This document shows, one piece after another, positions 7,985 to 15,893 of a DNA stretch of 21,392 nucleotides. A program made the position numbers and the translations under genes. The notes beneath the pieces are model-generated. The model searched no databases, was not told where the DNA came from, and worked only from the letters and a program-made list of their open reading frames with translations. Positions within the stretch are counted from its first letter, which is position 1. The number at the start of each line of letters is the position of its first letter. The DNA lies in NCBI GenBank assembly GCA_016302065.1, contig JAEDOI010000016.1, positions 1 to 21,392 of the forward strand. Reading direction: 5' to 3'. Origin of the DNA: Bacilli bacterium (GTDB taxonomy: Bacteria > Bacillota_I > Bacilli_A > RFN20 > CAG-826).

Positions 7985-10425
7985 TGGAAAGAGAGTTAAC
8001 GTTAGAAGAAAAAACATTATTAATTGAAGGTCATAATAATTGGAATACTTACGAAATTAAAGATCTTGATATTGTAAAAACTACAATGTGTGATGGACCA
8101 CTTGGATTAAGAAAAGAGGTGGGAAATAATAGTGATTTTGGATTAAAAAAGTCATGTCTTGCTACAGCTTTTCCAGCCTCAATTAATCTTTCAACCTCAT
8201 TTAATGAAGATATTGCTTTTAAAGTAGGAAAAGCAATAGGGAAAGAATGTATAGTTAATGATGTTGACATTTTATTAGCTCCTGGAGTAAATATAAAAAG
8301 AAATCCTCGTTGTGGAAGAAATTTTGAATATTTTAGTGAAGATCCACTTGTTGCTGGAACAATTGGAGCAAGTTATATTAATGGTCTTCAAAGTGAAAAT
8401 ATTTTAGCAACTTGTAAACATTATTGTTTAAATAATAGTGAAAATTATCGATATAATTCAAATAGTGTTGTTTCTTTAAGAGCTTTAAGAGAAATATATC
8501 TTAAACCTTTTGAAATAATTATTAAAAATACTGATTTAAAGTTAATAATGTGCTCATATAATATTGTTAATAACATTCAAGTAAGTGAAAATGAATATCT
8601 TTTAAATACTATTTTAAGAGATGAATTTAAATTTGATGGAGTTGTAATGTCTGATTGGGGTGCTACAAGAGATCGAATTTTAGGATTAAAAGCTGGATTA
8701 GACTTAGATATGCCAGGAAATGTTAAATATAATGAATCTAAAATTTTTAATGCTATTAAAAACAATGAGCTTGATGAATCAGTCTTAGATAAAGCAGTTA
8801 ATAACATCATTAATATTAATAATATTATTAAAGAAAATAGAATTAAAAATAGTAAAAAGAATAGGGATTTACATACTATTTTTAAAGAAAATGAACAAAT
8901 AGCATTAGAAGCTGCTATTGAAAGTGCAGTTCTTTTAAAAAATGAAAATAATGTATTGCCTCTTAAAAGAAATAAAAAATATTTAGTAGTAGGTGAACTT
9001 TTTGAAAAGATGAGATATCAAGGAGCTGGATCTAGTTTAATTAATCCAGTTAGTTTAGTAACTCCATATAATGCTTTTATTAATCATAATGTTAATTTTG
9101 AATATGTTAAAGGATATAAAGAAATTGATGATAAAATTGATATTTCTTTAGAAGAAGAAGCTATAAATAAAGCTAAAAACTTCGATAATATTATTATTTT
9201 TGCTGGACTTACTGATTTAAAAGAATGTGAGGGATTTGATAGGGAAAATATAAATTTAAGTGAAAATCAAATTTCATTAATTAATAAATTAGCTTCTTTA
9301 AATAAACATATTGTTTTAGTTCTTTATTTAGGTAGTCAAGTTATCATTCCTTCAATAAATAAAATAGAAGGAATATTAAATATGTTTCTTCCAGGAAATC
9401 AAGGTGGAGAGGCAACATATAAATTATTGTTTGGAGAAAGTGTTCCAAGTGGAAAACTTACTTCGACTTGGGTAAAGAAAGAAGAAAATATTCCTTTTAA
9501 TAATGAATTTGGAAAAACAAAAGTAGAGTTATATAAAGAAGATATATTTGTTGGGTATAGGTATTATGATTTTAATGAAAGTCTTGTACAATTTCCATTT
9601 GGTTTTGGTCTTTCTTATTCAAAATTTGAATATTCAAATTTAGTAATTAATATTATTAATGATGTATTAAACATAAAATTTAATATTAAAAATACAGGTA
9701 CTTATAAAGCTAAGGAAGTTGCAGAAATTTATATTTCTAATAAAAATAAAGAATTAATTGTTCCTAAAAAAGAATTAAAGGCTTTTAAGAAGGTGTTGCT
9801 TGATGTAAATGAAACAAAAGAAATTGAAATAAAAATTCCTTTAAGTGAATTAAGCATTTTTGCTTCTGATTTATATCGATTTGTAACAGTAAATGGAACT
9901 TATGAAGTTTTAGTTGGTTCATCATGTTTAGATATTAGGTTAAAAGAAGAATTTTCTATTAAAAATAAAGAAAATTATAAAGATAATATTGATCTAGATT
10001 TAAAAGAAAAATATAAAAATATTAGTAAATTAAATATTTCTTCCTTCGATTTCTATAAACTTACAAATATTACAGTAAAAAAGGAAAATGAAGCTCTAAC
10101 AATTGAATCTCCATTTAGCGATTTTAAAAAGACTAAAAAAGGAAAATTTGCTTATAAATTAATTTTTATGATTTATAAAAATCTTGTAATTCCAAAAATT
10201 GCTAGAAGTAAAAGTCAACTTAATAAAATTAAGGATAACAATCTTAGAGATTCATTAATTAAAAATAGATTCTTCCTTCTTTCAATGTTTGATCATAATT
10301 GTCCTAGAAGTATTTTTATGGCGAGTAATGGAGCTACAAACTATCATCAAATATTAGGAATGGTAGATTTAGCAAATGGAAAATATTTTAGAGCTATTAA
10401 AAATTTTTTGACCAAAGATAAATAA
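7984..10425 (+). CDS. Glycoside hydrolase family 3 beta-glucosidase-like enzyme, cytoplasmic
   Basis: An 813-aa GH3 enzyme predicted to release terminal beta-linked sugars. The TIM-barrel-like N-domain carries CDGPLGLR, the PGVNIKRNPRCGRNFEYFSEDP block, KHYCLNN, and the nucleophile Asp224 in VVMSDWG. The second domain has ECEGFDR (Glu414 and Glu416, the likely acid/base region), a PGNQGGEA segment (about 465-475) and IFVGYRYYDF. A fibronectin-III-like domain spans about 552-655 (NIKNTGTYKAKEVAEIYIS). A C-terminal extension (about 680-813), also seen in clostridial GH3 enzymes, follows. No signal peptide is present, so it probably acts on imported oligosaccharides. ATG 7984 is preferred over GTG 7981 because AAGGAG (7970-7975) lies eight bases upstream and the ATG overlaps the jetD TGA. 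The exact substrate is not determinable. Confidence 0.88.
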   Translation: MERELTLEEKTLLIEGHNNWNTYEIKDLDIVKTTMCDGPLGLRKEVGNNSDFGLKKSCLATAFPASINLSTSFNEDIAFKVGKAIGKECIVNDVDILLAPGVNIKRNPRCGRNFEYFSEDPLVAGTIGASYINGLQSENILATCKHYCLNNSENYRYNSNSVVSLRALREIYLKPFEIIIKNTDLKLIMCSYNIVNNIQVSENEYLLNTILRDEFKFDGVVMSDWGATRDRILGLKAGLDLDMPGNVKYNESKIFNAIKNNELDESVLDKAVNNIININNIIKENRIKNSKKNRDLHTIFKENEQIALEAAIESAVLLKNENNVLPLKRNKKYLVVGELFEKMRYQGAGSSLINPVSLVTPYNAFINHNVNFEYVKGYKEIDDKIDISLEEEAINKAKNFDNIIIFAGLTDLKECEGFDRENINLSENQISLINKLASLNKHIVLVLYLGSQVIIPSINKIEGILNMFLPGNQGGEATYKLLFGESVPSGKLTSTWVKKEENIPFNNEFGKTKVELYKEDIFVGYRYYDFNESLVQFPFGFGLSYSKFEYSNLVINIINDVLNIKFNIKNTGTYKAKEVAEIYISNKNKELIVPKKELKAFKKVLLDVNETKEIEIKIPLSELSIFASDLYRFVTVNGTYEVLVGSSCLDIRLKEEFSIKNKENYKDNIDLDLKEKYKNISKLNISSFDFYKLTNITVKKENEALTIESPFSDFKKTKKGKFAYKLIFMIYKNLVIPKIARSKSQLNKIKDNNLRDSLIKNRFFLLSMFDHNCPRSIFMASNGATNYHQILGMVDLANGKYFRAIKNFLTKDK

Positions 10426-10496
10426 TATTTGGTTGAAAAGTATATTCAAAAAGAACATAATATTGTTGTCAATAGAGTTGTTAATTATAATTTGCT

Positions 10497-10546
10497 AAAA
10501 AATATGCGTGAATTTCAACTATCCCCCGAAAGACCGCATATTTTTT
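10497..10546 (+). terminator. Perfect 12-bp hairpin with T-tract; terminator or small RNA
   Basis: AAAAAATATGCG (10497-10508) pairs perfectly with CGCATATTTTTT (10535-10546), so the right arm itself supplies the U-run, as in an intrinsic terminator for the jet-GH3 transcript. The 26-base loop is much longer than usual and is the most GC-rich stretch nearby. Inside it TTTC (10513-10516) can pair with GAAA (10528-10531), exposing a CCCCC apical loop (10523-10527). A TATAAT (10486-10491) with TTGTTG 17 bases upstream would start transcription at about the first base of the stem, so a separate transcript of about 50 bases is possible. Confidence 0.65.
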
Positions 10547-10607
10547 AATTATATTTATATATATAGGATAATAGTAAAAAAAGAACTTCATAAGATATTT
10601 TTATTTT

Positions 10608-10634
10608 TTAGCACTTTTTACTTGCAAGTGCTAA
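10608..10634 (+). promoter_or_regulatory. CIRCE operator 1 (HrcA binding site)
   Basis: TTAGCACTT, 9-base spacer, AAGTGCTAA: a perfect 9-9-9 inverted repeat. It differs from the usual TTAGCACTC-N9-GAGTGCTAA only by C-to-T at the inner base of the left arm and the matching G-to-A in the right arm, so the symmetry is kept. The right arm and spacer cover the predicted -35 box of the hrcA promoter, so bound HrcA would block RNA polymerase. Its place 59 bases before hrcA is typical. Confidence 0.93.
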
Positions 10635-10649
10635 ATGCTTATGTATAAT
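10622..10649 (+). promoter_or_regulatory. Promoter of the hrcA heat-shock operon
   Basis: A -35-like TTGCAA (10622-10627) and a perfect TATAAT (10644-10649) are separated by 16 bases, a normal sigma-A type layout. Transcription would start near 10656, between the two CIRCE operators: the first covers the -35 and the second covers the start point. No other convincing promoter appears between here and the hrcA ATG. Confidence 0.7.
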
Positions 10650-10653
10650 ATTA

Positions 10654-10680
10654 TTAGCAACATGAAATATTGAGTGCTAG
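10654..10680 (+). promoter_or_regulatory. CIRCE operator 2, degenerate left arm
   Basis: TTAGCAACA, 9-base spacer, GAGTGCTAG. The right arm matches the CIRCE consensus at 8 of 9 positions and the left arm at 6 of 9 (TTAGCA intact). Spacing is the exact 9-9-9 of CIRCE. It begins 46 bases after operator 1, overlaps the predicted transcription start and abuts the hrcA Shine-Dalgarno sequence (AAGGGG, 10681-10686). It is probably a weaker second HrcA site. Confidence 0.75.
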
Positions 10681-10692
10681 AAGGGGTAAAAG

Positions 10693-11718
10693 ATGAGATT
10701 AAAAAGATGGGAAGTCGTACTTAAATATATTGTTGAAGATTATATTGAAAGTGCTGAGCCAGTTGGTAGTAAAACACTTTTAAAAAATCATAAACTTCAA
10801 TATTCAAGTGCAACAATCAGAAATGAAATGGCTTATCTTGAAGATCTCGGATACATTGAAAAGACTCACACTTCAAGTGGTAGAGTTCCTTCAACTGAAG
10901 GCTATCGATATTATGTTACTAAGTTAAGAAGTGAAAAAATTGATAAATCGATTAAATATGAGATTGATCGATTAGTCGATAGTTGCACTTCAATAGAAGA
11001 TCTTCTTTATTCTTCTTGTGAAATGCTATCAAATATGACTAGACTTGCTTGCTGTTATTTAGGACCTAATGTCTTTGATGAAAGACTTGCTAAAGTTGAA
11101 ATCATTAAATTAGCATCTAATAAGTTTACCTTCTTATTTATTACTGATAGAGGTTACTTAGAGAATAAAACATTTGTAGAAAAAGAAGATAAAATTAAAC
11201 GTTTAATCGAATGCGTTAATAAGCTTGATGAAGAAATTGCTTCAGTGAGACTTGTCAATATCTTTGAAAAGTTAAATGAAGTTAAAGCAAACTATCAAGA
11301 TTATATTAGTGAATTTGATTATATCACCAAATTATTTGTTTCGATGTTAAAAGACTTCCTTATTAAGAGGAATTCTCAATTCTATGGAAAAGATTATCTT
11401 CTTGATCAACCTGAATTTAAAGACAACATCGTTTCAACTAGATCGATTGTAAGTTTATTATCTCATCCATATCGATTGAATAGGATGTTTACTGAAAATG
11501 AAGAAACAGTTATCTCGATTGGGAATGGTGAGTTAAAAGACATTACAATTATTACAAAAGATATTAAGGTTCCTTCTTCAAATCAAAATATTGGGAAGAT
11601 TGCTGTTGTTGGTCCGACTAGAATGAATTATGAAAAGGTTCTTCAATATCTCGAATACGTAGTAAAAATGGTCGCTTTTCATCTAAGTGATCTAGAAAGG
11701 AAGGAATATGGCAGATAG
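10693..11718 (+). CDS. hrcA: Heat-inducible transcription repressor HrcA
   Basis: A 341-aa repressor of class I heat-shock genes that binds CIRCE. The N-terminal winged helix carries the family blocks EPVGSKTLL (22-30), SSATIRNEMAYLEDLGYIEK (38-57) and HTSSGRVPSTEGYRYYV (59-75). The rest is the GAF-like and dimerisation part, and length is typical. The start is fixed by AAGGGG six bases upstream and by the expected N-terminus (RWEVVLKYIVEDYIES). In B. subtilis the repressor's activity depends on GroEL, but no groEL lies in this window. The gene ends inside grpE (11-base overlap). Two CIRCE sites in front imply autoregulation. Confidence 0.97.
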   Translation: MRLKRWEVVLKYIVEDYIESAEPVGSKTLLKNHKLQYSSATIRNEMAYLEDLGYIEKTHTSSGRVPSTEGYRYYVTKLRSEKIDKSIKYEIDRLVDSCTSIEDLLYSSCEMLSNMTRLACCYLGPNVFDERLAKVEIIKLASNKFTFLFITDRGYLENKTFVEKEDKIKRLIECVNKLDEEIASVRLVNIFEKLNEVKANYQDYISEFDYITKLFVSMLKDFLIKRNSQFYGKDYLLDQPEFKDNIVSTRSIVSLLSHPYRLNRMFTENEETVISIGNGELKDITIITKDIKVPSSNQNIGKIAVVGPTRMNYEKVLQYLEYVVKMVAFHLSDLERKEYGR

Positions 11719-12316
11719 TGAAAAGAAAGTCGAAGAAGAAGTAAAAGAAACAGAGGAAGAAAAAGAACCTCTTAATATGAAAGCTTCTTTCAAGAAAAAA
11801 TTAGCCAAAAAAGATGAAGAATTAGAAAAAGCAAAAGCTGATATGGAACATTGGAAAAATGAGTATTATAAAGCTTATGCCGATATGGCTAATTTAAGAA
11901 AAGATATCCAAAAAGATCATCAAGAAGTTATCAAATATCGTGTTGAAGGACTTGTTGATAATTTGCTTCCGGTTCTTGATGCCTTCGATATTGCTTTAAA
12001 AGCAGATGTCAAAAACGAAGAAACAAAAAATTATTTATTAGGTTTTAAATATGTATATACTCAATTACTTCAAGTTCTTGAAGGAGAAGGTATACAAGTA
12101 ATCGAACCTTCAATTGATTCAAAGTTTGATGAAAAAACGATGCATGCTGTTGAAACAATTGAAAGCGATGGTGAAGAACACCTAGTAAAGAAAGTTAATT
12201 TAAAAGGATATAAACTTTATGATCATCTTGTTAGAGCAGCAATGGTTGTAACAAGTGTAAAACATAAAGAAGAGAATAAAGATACAAAAGAGACAACTGA
12301 AGAAAAAGTTGCTTAG
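11708..12316 (+). CDS. grpE: Nucleotide exchange factor GrpE
   Basis: A 202-aa co-chaperone that releases ADP from DnaK. The N-terminus is highly charged and probably disordered (Glu/Lys-rich, about 1-35). A long helix follows (about 36-80), then the compact C-terminal domain with the GrpE signature from F140-D141 through MHAV to GYKLYDHLVRAAMVVTS (167-183). Purine-rich AAGGAAGG lies just before the ATG and supports this start, which overlaps the hrcA stop. Another 12 bases separate its TAG from dnaK. It works as a dimer in the cytosol with DnaK and DnaJ. Confidence 0.96.
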   Translation: MADSEKKVEEEVKETEEEKEPLNMKASFKKKLAKKDEELEKAKADMEHWKNEYYKAYADMANLRKDIQKDHQEVIKYRVEGLVDNLLPVLDAFDIALKADVKNEETKNYLLGFKYVYTQLLQVLEGEGIQVIEPSIDSKFDEKTMHAVETIESDGEEHLVKKVNLKGYKLYDHLVRAAMVVTSVKHKEENKDTKETTEEKVA

Positions 12317-12328
12317 GAGGAAAAATTT

Positions 12329-14179
12329 ATGGCAAAAGAAATTATTTTAGGAATTGATTTAGGTACAACAAACAGTGTTGTTAGTTATCTTCAAAGTGAT
12401 GGAACTGTTAAAGTTATTCCAAACCCAGAAGGAACAATGACTACACCTAGTGTTGTAGGATTTAAAGCAAATGGAGAAGTTATTGTTGGTAATGCTGCAA
12501 AACGTCAAGCAATTACTAATCCAGATACAGTTGCAAGTATTAAAAGAAAAATGGGCTCAAGTGAAAAAGTCCATGTTAACTGCATTTCAAAGGATTTTAC
12601 TCCTCAAGAAATCAGTGCAAAAGTTTTAGCTTATATGAAATCATATGCTGAAGCAAATATTGGTCATCCAGTAGAAAAAGCTGTTATTACAGTTCCTGCA
12701 TACTTTAATGATGCTCAAAGACAAGCTACCAAAGATGCTGGTACAATCGCTGGATTAAATGTTGTTCGTATTATTAACGAACCAACCGCTGCCGCTTTAG
12801 CTTATGGTCTTGGTAAAGATAAGAGTGAAAAGATTGCTGTCTTTGACTTAGGTGGTGGTACTCTTGATGTTTCTATCCTTGATATTGGAGATGGAACATT
12901 TGAAGTTGTCGCAACTGCTGGAGACAATAAACTTGGTGGTGATGACTGGGATAATGTTTTAGCTGATTGGATTAGAGCTCAAATTCAAAATGAGTTTGGT
13001 GTTAATATTTCCGATAAGATGGCTCTTCAAAGATATAAAGATGCTGCTGAAAAAGCTAAGATTGAACTTTCTTCATCAACTCAAACAACAATTTCACTTC
13101 CATTTATTGGAATGGGTGCAAATGGTCCTATTAGTTTTGAAACTACATTAACTAGAGCTAAATTCCAAGAAATGACAAGACATCTTCTTGATAGATGTAG
13201 AAAACCTCTTGAAGATGCAATTAGAGATTCTAAATTAACATATAACGATATTGACGAAGTTCTTCTTATTGGTGGATCAATTCGTATGCCAGCCGTTCAA
13301 GAATTAGTTGCTAATATTACTGGTAAAAAACCTAACTTAAGTGTTAACCCAGATGAAGCTGTCTCAATTGGTGCTGCTTATCAAGGCGGAATTTTAAGTG
13401 GTGATGTTAAAGATGTTATTCTTCTTGATGTTACACCTTTAACCCTTGGTATTGAAACAATGGGTGGTGTCTTAACTCCATTAATCACAAGAAATACAAC
13501 AATTCCAACCACAAAATCTCAAATCTTCTCAACTGCTGCTGATAATCAACCAGCTGTTGATATTATGGTTTATCAAGGTGAAAGACCAATGGCTCGTGAT
13601 AACAAACTTCTTGGTCACTTCCAATTAAGTGGAATTAAACCAGCTCCAAGAGGAACTCCAAGAATTGAAGTTACATTCAATATTGATGTCAATGGTATTG
13701 TTAAAGTTAGTGCAAAAGACCTTGATACTCAAAAAGAACAACAAATTACTATCAATGATTCAAATGGATTAAGTAAAGAAGAAATTGATAGAATGGTAAG
13801 AGAAGCTGAAGCAAATAAAGAAGCAGATAACAAGAGAAAAGAAGAAGCTGAACTTGTTAATAAAGCTGAATCATATCTTTCAAGTATCAATCAAGGATTA
13901 CAAGAAAAAGGCGATTCTATTGATCCAAAGCAAAAAGAAGAAGCTACAAAACTTAGAGATGAAATTCAAAATGCTTTAAACAATAAAGACTATGATACTT
14001 TAAGAAATAAGATTAACGAACTTGAAAAAGCTGCTGCCTATATGCAACAAGCTGCTCAAAATCAACAAACTCAATCAGGTCCAACTGATGCAAATTATAA
14101 CAGTTCTAACAGTCAATCAAGTGGATCATCAAGCAAAGATGATGATGTAATTGATGCAGACTTCACTGATAAAAAATAA
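12329..14179 (+). CDS. dnaK: Molecular chaperone DnaK (Hsp70)
   Basis: A 616-aa ATP-dependent folding chaperone. The nucleotide-binding domain shows GIDLGTTNS (8-16), VPAYFNDAQRQATKDAG, IINEPTAAALAYGL, the phosphate loop DLGGGTLDVS, and VLLIGGSIRMP. The interdomain linker LLDVTPLTLG lies around 365-374. The substrate-binding domain and a helical lid follow, ending in a Gln/Ser/Asn tail and the bacterial end DDVIDADFTDKK. The loop after MGSSEKVHV is short, as in Gram-positive DnaK proteins, which lack the insertion found in Gram-negative ones. A strong Shine-Dalgarno (AGGAGG) precedes the start. It is transcribed with grpE and dnaJ under CIRCE. Confidence 0.98.
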   Translation: MAKEIILGIDLGTTNSVVSYLQSDGTVKVIPNPEGTMTTPSVVGFKANGEVIVGNAAKRQAITNPDTVASIKRKMGSSEKVHVNCISKDFTPQEISAKVLAYMKSYAEANIGHPVEKAVITVPAYFNDAQRQATKDAGTIAGLNVVRIINEPTAAALAYGLGKDKSEKIAVFDLGGGTLDVSILDIGDGTFEVVATAGDNKLGGDDWDNVLADWIRAQIQNEFGVNISDKMALQRYKDAAEKAKIELSSSTQTTISLPFIGMGANGPISFETTLTRAKFQEMTRHLLDRCRKPLEDAIRDSKLTYNDIDEVLLIGGSIRMPAVQELVANITGKKPNLSVNPDEAVSIGAAYQGGILSGDVKDVILLDVTPLTLGIETMGGVLTPLITRNTTIPTTKSQIFSTAADNQPAVDIMVYQGERPMARDNKLLGHFQLSGIKPAPRGTPRIEVTFNIDVNGIVKVSAKDLDTQKEQQITINDSNGLSKEEIDRMVREAEANKEADNKRKEEAELVNKAESYLSSINQGLQEKGDSIDPKQKEEATKLRDEIQNALNNKDYDTLRNKINELEKAAAYMQQAAQNQQTQSGPTDANYNSSNSQSSGSSSKDDDVIDADFTDKK

Positions 14180-14199
14180 CTTAAACGTTAATTAACAAG

Positions 14200-14237
14200 A
14201 TAGGAGAGCTTGGCTCTCCTATTGGTCGTAAGGAGAG
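14200..14237 (+). promoter_or_regulatory. dnaK-dnaJ intercistronic hairpin overlapping the dnaJ RBS by pairing
   Basis: ATAGGAGAG (14200-14208) and CTCTCCTAT (14214-14222) form a perfect 9-bp hairpin with loop CTTGG. No T-run follows, so it is not a standard terminator. The right arm CTCTCCT (14214-14220) is equally complementary to AGGAGAG (14231-14237), the dnaJ Shine-Dalgarno sequence, so two exclusive structures are possible: one leaves the site free and one hides it. The upstream hairpin is longer and should normally win. Confidence 0.6.
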
Positions 14238-14242
14238 ATAAT

Positions 14243-15388
14243 ATGAGTACAAAAAGAGATTACTATGAAGTTCTTGGAGTAAGCAAAAGTGCTACGCAAG
14301 ATGAAATTAAAAAGGCTTATCGTCAATTAGCTAAAAAATATCATCCTGATAATAAAGAAACTGGCGATGCTGAAAAATTTAAAGAAGCAAGTGAAGCTTA
14401 TTCTGTTTTAAGTGATGAGAATAAGAGAAAAACTTACGATCAATTTGGTCAAAGTGCTTTTGATCAAACAGCTGGTGGCCAAAATCCATTCAGTGGTAGT
14501 GGATTTGATGGATTCAACTTTAGTGGCGGTGACTTTGGCGATTTAAACGATATCTTACGTTCTATGTTTGGAGGCGCTTTTGGCGGAGGAAGCAGTTCAA
14601 GAGGCTATTCAAATAGAGTCGAAAGAGGGGATGATCGTTTAATGAAAGTCCAGATTAAATTTGAAGAAGCAATAAACGGAACAAAAATTATTGTTCCTCT
14701 TGAATATGAAGAAACATGTTCATCTTGTAGAGGAACTGGTGCTAAAAACGGAACTGAATTCACAACTTGTCCAACTTGTAAAGGAAGAGGCAGAGTTTTA
14801 ATGACTCAAAGAACGATTTTTGGTGTCATGCAACAAGAATCTGTCTGTCCAGATTGTCATGGAAGTGGAAAACGAATTAAAACTAATTGTCCAGAATGTA
14901 ATGGAAAAGGTTATAAAAAGATTAAAAAAGATGTTGAAGTTAATATCCCAGCCGGTATTAATAATGGTCAACAAATTAGACTTGCTGGTAAAGGTGAAAG
15001 AGGATATAACGGTGGAGAAAATGGGGATTTATATATCGCTATTTTAGTAACCGAAAGTAAAACTTTCCAAAGAAAAGGAAACGATATCTATATTTCTAAA
15101 GATGTTGATTTTATCGATTGTTGCTTAGGAGAAAAAATAACCATTCCTACAGTTTATGGCGATACTATCCTTGAAATTAATAGTGGAACTCAACCAGGAC
15201 AAGTATATAAGCTTAAAGGAAAAGGTGTAAAAGATATTAGAGGAAACGGATATGGTGATGAATATGTCACAATTAATGTTAAAATTCCTACATATTTAAA
15301 TTCAAAACAAAAAGAAGCATTAGAAAATTACAAAAAAGCTAAAAATAGTGATTCACTAAAAGATAAATTTAAAAGAGCATTTAAGTAA
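14243..15388 (+). CDS. dnaJ: Chaperone protein DnaJ (Hsp40, type I)
   Basis: A 381-aa co-chaperone that delivers substrates to DnaK and triggers its ATPase. The J domain carries HPD at 34-36. A Gly/Phe-rich stretch covers about 70-122. Four CxxCxGxG zinc modules have Cys pairs at 159/162, 176/179, 202/205 and 216/219, all intact, followed by the C-terminal substrate domain (VNIPAGINNGQQIRLAGKG). The start is ATG 14243, which follows AGGAGAG by five bases and gives the usual MSTKRDYYEVLGV. An in-frame TTG at 14210 would add 11 residues unlike the family. Translation may be affected by the alternative hairpins just upstream. Confidence 0.97.
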   Translation: MSTKRDYYEVLGVSKSATQDEIKKAYRQLAKKYHPDNKETGDAEKFKEASEAYSVLSDENKRKTYDQFGQSAFDQTAGGQNPFSGSGFDGFNFSGGDFGDLNDILRSMFGGAFGGGSSSRGYSNRVERGDDRLMKVQIKFEEAINGTKIIVPLEYEETCSSCRGTGAKNGTEFTTCPTCKGRGRVLMTQRTIFGVMQQESVCPDCHGSGKRIKTNCPECNGKGYKKIKKDVEVNIPAGINNGQQIRLAGKGERGYNGGENGDLYIAILVTESKTFQRKGNDIYISKDVDFIDCCLGEKITIPTVYGDTILEINSGTQPGQVYKLKGKGVKDIRGNGYGDEYVTINVKIPTYLNSKQKEALENYKKAKNSDSLKDKFKRAFK

Positions 15389-15443
15389 TATAAATAATGA
15401 ATTTTATATTCATTTGTAATAATATTTTATAGAGGATAACAAT

Positions 15444-15893
15444 ATGCCTAAATGTAAAGAATGTGGAGAAACTATTACTAAATTTGATAAAGAAATATGT
15501 CCTTATTGTGGATGCAAAGATCCAATCGATAAAGATAGAGAAGAAACTTGCGATATTACTCAAGCTATATCTACATTTTCATCTCCAAAAGATGAAAATG
15601 TAAAAGTTAAAGAACATAAAAAAGTAGTTATGATAATTTTATGTTTGTTTTTTGGATTCTTAGGACTTGATTGTTTCTATTTAGGATTTAAAAAGGAAGG
15701 TTTATTTAGAATATTAGCAAGTGTCTTACTTTTTTCTGGTCTTTTTGTTTTATTCTTCTTTTTAATATTTGATATGCAATTTTTATTTCCTCTTATAATC
15801 GGATTAAGTGCATTACTTTTAGAGAATATAGTATTTTCTTTAATTGTTGGAATAAAAAGGAAAAAAGATGCTAGTGGAGTATTTATTAGGTAA
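15444..15893 (+). CDS. Zinc-ribbon plus TM2-domain membrane protein
   Basis: A 149-aa protein with an N-terminal zinc ribbon (Cys4-x2-Cys7 and Cys19-x2-Cys22, the second in CPYCGC), a polar linker (about 30-58), then a TM2-like domain. Helix one (about 61-80) leads into GFLGLDCFYLGFKKEG, the TM2 signature (normally G-x-x-G-x-D-x-F-Y-L-G). Two more hydrophobic stretches lie at about 90-108 and 113-136, and the tail is basic. The ribbon is predicted to be cytoplasmic. AGAGGA precedes the ATG. It sits where prmA is found in the related B. subtilis operon. TM2 proteins have no single known role, so I give no function. The stop shares one base with the rsmE ATG. Confidence 0.8.
   Translation: MPKCKECGETITKFDKEICPYCGCKDPIDKDREETCDITQAISTFSSPKDENVKVKEHKKVVMIILCLFFGFLGLDCFYLGFKKEGLFRILASVLLFSGLFVLFFFLIFDMQFLFPLIIGLSALLLENIVFSLIVGIKRKKDASGVFIR

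Noticed and set aside
8049..8810. Minus-strand open frames within the GH3 gene, and similar ones inside jetC, rsmE and the lipoprotein
   Set aside because: They lie opposite well-supported genes, lack ribosome-binding sites and have no recognisable protein features.
14210..14242. In-frame TTG start giving DnaJ an 11-residue N-terminal extension
   Set aside because: The TTG lies within the hairpin loop, the added residues do not match DnaJ, and ATG 14243 has a strong ribosome-binding site at good spacing.
15396..15414. Hairpin AATGAAT/ATTCATT after dnaJ as a terminator
   Set aside because: Only seven mostly A-T pairs and no U-run behind it; the downstream genes are probably read from the same transcript.
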